From Hymenoscyphus infarciens (Eukaryota > Ascomycota > Leotiomycetes > Helotiales > Helotiaceae): a stretch of 64,000 bases of DNA. Shown here in pieces: positions 60,296 through 64,000 of the stretch. Numbering within the stretch: the stretch's first letter is position 1; the number at the start of each line of letters is the position of its first letter. The DNA lies in assembly GCA_001414345.1 (NCBI GenBank), contig LLCB01000123.1:97803-161802 (forward strand), in the 5' to 3' direction. The notes beneath the pieces were generated by a model. The model was given only the letters and a program-made list of their open reading frames with translations, made no database searches and had not been told where the DNA came from. The position numbers were made by a program, and so were the translations under genes.

Positions 60296-61382
60296 CTTTG
60301 GACCTAATTTCCCTGCGACATGCAACAAATGTTTGTTTTTAAGAAATGCCACGGCCCAATGGGTGGCGGGGTGACTTGGATTTAATCCTGAGTATAGCTG
60401 GGCAGAAAATTCCAATAAAATCTGAACATTTCAAATGCCCCATAGCCTATTAGTAGGCAGCCTACTACGATGGAGAAAGCGATATGCAACAAATTATGCG
60501 CCCCATCTCTTTTAATGTGCCGGGGTAATCATAATCAATCAGTGGTCAAAACCCTACCATTTTCTTTTCCATGAGTTACTTAGCAATCTCAAAAAGGAAG
60601 AGGCATTGCTCAACTGAGTTTGCCTCATGAACAGGTAGCAGCCGAATTGGCAACTTGGGCTAGGCCACGTGTAACGGATTTTCACTTGCTGATGAGCTTA
60701 GCATACTACTTTTGATGACAGAGAGAGGCCTTAACTTTTGATAATTCAGCTCTTTAAGAAACTTTTATTCATGTCTTAGAGTCATTCGTTGACCAACCAT
60801 TCTTTTTTTACTCAGCAATAGTCCATCCAGAAGACACTTCGGATAATAGGGCGACTTTTTATAGAAAACGAGACAATCCAAGCACTAAAAGGCATTCCTT
60901 GGCAAACCGTTAAATGGTTAATACCGCAACAGGTTACACTCCATATGCCAGGAGCGAGGGCTGTCTTGGACATTGAGACGGTTACTTATGGAGGTGTAGA
61001 TTTACTAATGCGAAAGCCCAATTCGCTGCAAAAAAGCAAAGGAGTCAAACCAAAAGGTCTCTCACTCACTGGTATGGCATTATAAGATGATGTTGCGTCT
61101 AACCGAAATTTTGGCAGTCACGAGTATGAATCACAATAAAACGCTGTTTGGGATGAACGAAAATCAATTCGCTTCAATGTAAAGCTTCTAAATCCAGCTT
61201 TTTACATCCCCCAACCAGGAAATACAACCAGAAAATAACGGCCACAAGCAGCATCCCAGTCCAGTCCCATGCCACACCAATGCTTCGCTCCCAAGTAATG
61301 CAAATGCAAGTATAATAAAACGAAGAAAAATTAAGAATCGAAAGCCTCCTTTCACTTTGTCCCGATATGTATTCACAGCCTT
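60296..61382. other. Intergenic
   Basis: No supported gene. The minus-strand frame 61401-61174 overlaps the 3' end of the secreted-protein gene and shows no family. Confidence 0.5.
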
Positions 61383-61897
61383 CTAGCCCACAATGGACCA
61401 AGTCAAAGATTTGATAACACTTCCATCAAAATCCTTTTGTCCGAACTTGATCCAGACATCGGAGGTCATATCGATGGAGTTATCACCACTGAGGTTTCTA
61501 TCTGCGATGATGGCTTTCTGGGTGACGCCCTTATAGGACATAGTGATGACCTTTCCGCAGAGTTTGTTGTTTTGAGAAGCGCCGAACTTGTCAAAGACAG
61601 TGCTGGTGATGGCAACGAGGGGCAGTGCTTTGCTGGAAGAGTGTTAGTATAAAAGTCCGAGTTATGAAGGAATGGACAGGATACGTACTTGGTCTTGGGG
61701 AAATAAGTGCTCAATCCACAAGCCCCGGAAGTCCAGAGGATCTGCTTAGCAGCAGCAGCATCGCCGAACATGAAGATAGAGCCTTGGTTCACTCCACTGG
61801 TGATGACAGCTCGGGTATCAAGAGGAGCAACAGCTGGAGCAGCCGAGACATAAGAAGCCAAAACGGCAACCGCGGAGAGAATATTGACGGTCAACAT
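61383..61897 (-). CDS. Small secreted double-psi beta-barrel (RlpA/expansin-like) protein
   Basis: Exon 1 is 61897-61689, intron 61688-61633 (56 bp, GTACGT...CCAG), exon 2 61632-61383; 152 residues. A signal peptide (MLTVNILSAVAVLASYVSA, cut before or near APAVAP) is followed by TSGACGLSTYF, then LVAITSTVFDKFG, LCGKVITMSYKG, KAIIADRNLSGDNSIDMTSD and VWIKFG. This order (Cys-Gly, strand, Cys-Gly-Lys, then an Asp-containing IDMT.D loop) is that of RlpA-like barrel proteins, which bind cell-wall polysaccharide or act as small secreted effectors. Only two cysteines occur in the mature protein, so a single disulfide is possible. Both splice ends and the frame are good. Confidence 0.85.
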
Positions 61898-63438
61898 CTT
61901 GAGGTTTTTGTCAGAAGTGATTTAAAGGAGTGACTAAGGATAATTGTAGGATCCAGAAACCTGTTGTTGAGAAGAAGCAAAGATGAAGTGTGTGAGAGTG
62001 ATTTGATGCTGCTAAAACCAGCGGAAACATCCAGTACTTGAATCATTTTTTGAGGCTGCGATTAGGTAATACTGATATTCTTATGCTACCTTGCAATCCT
62101 ATCAAATCCATCGAGTTTCAATTGATAAAAATCTATTTTGGTAGCCTTGAGAGGAGGATTCGAATGCTCGCTGCCCACGATTTATCCAGGTACTCAAGTG
62201 CGCTTGGGGAAATCCATTCGGCGCCCACCATACTCGCGCATCCAAATAGTTTGTGTACAGCTCGGAAACAATTCGATAGGATTGGATAAAGTAATACGAG
62301 AAGATGATAGGATCGAGTTTTGCTGGGGGTAAATCCCGAAGGATTAAGCTTACTTACGTAACCCAATTTCCAAAATGTTACGACCACGCCGAAAACGCAC
62401 CGAAAACATGTCTCTAAGTGCAGCGATGGAGGGGCAGATTTTAGTACTTGAGATACAGTCGCAAAACTCTGATAAAAACATAACCACAGCCTGAAAACCT
62501 ATTAATTAGCAGTTGCTAGATATTCTCGAAATTTCAATTTATTTTTGCGATTTTCTGTTGGAGCTTAAGAAGCTGTGAGGTAGTAGGCGTGAGGCGGTAC
62601 TAAAATCCGCCGCTCTATGGGGAAGGTGCTTCCAGGGTTAAACTCAATCGGGGGGAACACCACGTGATCGTGAGGTAGAGTTCCCAAGATTGAACTCTCT
62701 TTATGTCTGAAACAACCCTTCAGCAGCAAAAATAAAGCGCTAAAACTCCCCAGTATAACTACCCCACTTGAGCTAACCCGGGAAACCCTTTACCAAATAC
62801 GGGCAATCACTACCCCATCTGGCGAAAGGGATTCATCTAGCCCGAAAGCGTAATCTGCCCGTGGCGCGTAACCTTTAACCTCTCAGGGACAGGCACCTAT
62901 TTCGGGATATCACGTCACCTGATGAGCCGGGGTACGCCTCATCCTCACTCCTTAAGATCCTACCGTCCCGAACCAAGATGAAGTTTACATCTTTCTCGGA
63001 TTTACTATCTGTATGTGTAGTGGTAGTCTGAAGCAGGAACAGAATATTCCATTTCATGTACAGGTACAAAGTATTTCAAAGTAAAACGTGACGTTGGACG
63101 GATTGGGACTGGAAGGGAAACGCTATTCTGTCCCAACGCTAGCATGGGTACTATGCTAGCGTATAAAATTAGCGAAATTTCAATATATTCACTCTTGCTA
63201 GAAAACAATCGCCACTACCTTCCTAAAAAGGACTAGTCCTACCTAAAAAAGTAGTATAAATAGAGTAAATAAAGCTTGTAATAATAATAAATCAATAAAC
63301 TATATACGATTGAATAAAGCGCCTAAAAAGTTGATTTAAAGCTTAAAAAGCTTAAATCCCTTTCTTATAAGTAGTATACTCTCTTGCCACTTTTCGTAAA
63401 AGGTTATACTAAAGTCTCTAGTAATCTGCTTATCAATG
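61898..63438. other. Intergenic with a strong hairpin
   Basis: No supported gene. CGCTAGCAT (63137-63145) and ATGCTAGCG (63153-63161) are a perfect 9-bp inverted repeat around a 7-nt loop. Composition turns AT-rich from about 63180. Short frames at 62038-62387 and 62875-63208 show no family. Confidence 0.5.
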
Positions 63439-63695
63439 TGACGGCATGCCGTCATCCTAGATAGCTGGGAGTACCTGCCACATATAAGGTTTCAGCAGTT
63501 ATTATCTTACATTATCTGTTTTAGGAAGGTTACATAGGTTCAGGCTTTTATATTAGCCGACGTATAACGTTGGTCGGTTTCGTACCTCTTATATATTAGC
63601 ATCGTTCAGAGCTATCTTCGCTCTTTACCTTTAGTTTTCGCGTTAATAACCACGAATAGACTACTTTTCTACTCTACTCCTACCTTATTATTACA
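63439..63695 (+). repeat. LTR at the start of an LTR retrotransposon cut by the window edge
   Basis: Begins TGACGGCATGCCGTCATCC and plausibly ends CTTATTATTACA at 63695. Its first about 170 bp are related to the solo LTR at 24732. The second LTR is outside the window, so it could also be a solo LTR. Confidence 0.6.
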
Positions 63696-63784
63696 TTAAA
63701 CTAAAGGTCACTCTTCTTATTAGGCTTCTTGACCTCACTTCCATTCCGGCCTCTCTGCCGCCGACTCTGCGACCCCCTTTTTTT

Positions 63785-63876
63785 GAACGGCTCCTAGATA
63801 CCTACGTATACGCTCTGGGACTCCCTTTTCGAACGGCTCCTAGATAACTACGTATATGCTCTGCGACCCCACGGCT
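63785..63876 (+). repeat. 46-bp tandem repeat, two units
   Basis: Units at 63785 and 63831 share GAACGGCTCCTAGATA and CTACGTATA. They lie just after the presumed LTR, in the internal region of that element. Confidence 0.75.
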
Positions 63877-64000
63877 TCGGTCCTCTTTACAGCACCGAAC
63901 CCCTTCAAACGGCTTCCTAGACCCCTCGCCAGCGACCCCCGAATCGACACCTAGCTCAAGACCCCCCTCTGGCATCTTCGGATCCCCCCCCCTCTGGCGT

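Overview
This is nuclear DNA of a filamentous ascomycete (Pezizomycotina; I cannot place it more precisely). The genes carry 49-127 bp GT-AG introns. There is a lone dispersed 5S rRNA gene. The families are typical of such fungi: an F-box protein, an Mtr-like amino-acid permease, terpene cyclases, a microsomal P450 and a SET methyltransferase. The window alternates between balanced-composition gene DNA and a very AT-rich block whose retroelement reading frames are full of stops and TpA. That pattern fits repeat-induced point mutation (RIP).

Layout. 1-17.6 kb is gene-poor: an intact F-box gene, a conserved small basic/acidic protein with two consecutive in-frame TAG codons, a tiny three-exon Arg-rich gene, and wreckage (an MFS transporter remnant, an ankyrin-repeat remnant, two duplicated unknown fragments). 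It also holds a long-TIR MITE and a roughly 200-bp tandem satellite. 17.6-44.15 kb is one AT-rich island of nested transposons: a complete Gypsy chromovirus with 477-bp LTRs and an ATAAA target duplication, a truncated inverted copy of the same family, a complete Copia element with 171-bp LTRs and a CTAAG duplication nested in a MITE, a decayed piggyBac-type transposase and a solo LTR. 44.2-49.8 kb holds the permease gene, the 5S gene and two smaller AT-rich patches.

49.8-60.3 kb is the most interesting part and looks like a terpenoid biosynthetic cluster. In order it holds a SET-domain methyltransferase (-), an ATP-grasp-like/SAM-methyltransferase fusion (+), a trichodiene-synthase-family sesquiterpene cyclase (-), a cytochrome P450 (+), and a second class I terpene-synthase-like protein (+) in which both metal-binding motifs are altered. 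The SET/fusion pair and the cyclase/P450 pair each share a divergent promoter. The cyclase would make the hydrocarbon and the P450 would oxidise it. The fusion protein could ligate or methylate an intermediate. The role of the atypical cyclase is open. The product cannot be read from the sequence.

60.3-64 kb has a small secreted double-psi beta-barrel protein and, at the right edge, the start of another LTR element. Gene models were spliced by hand; all frames given were checked for phase, but none has transcript support.
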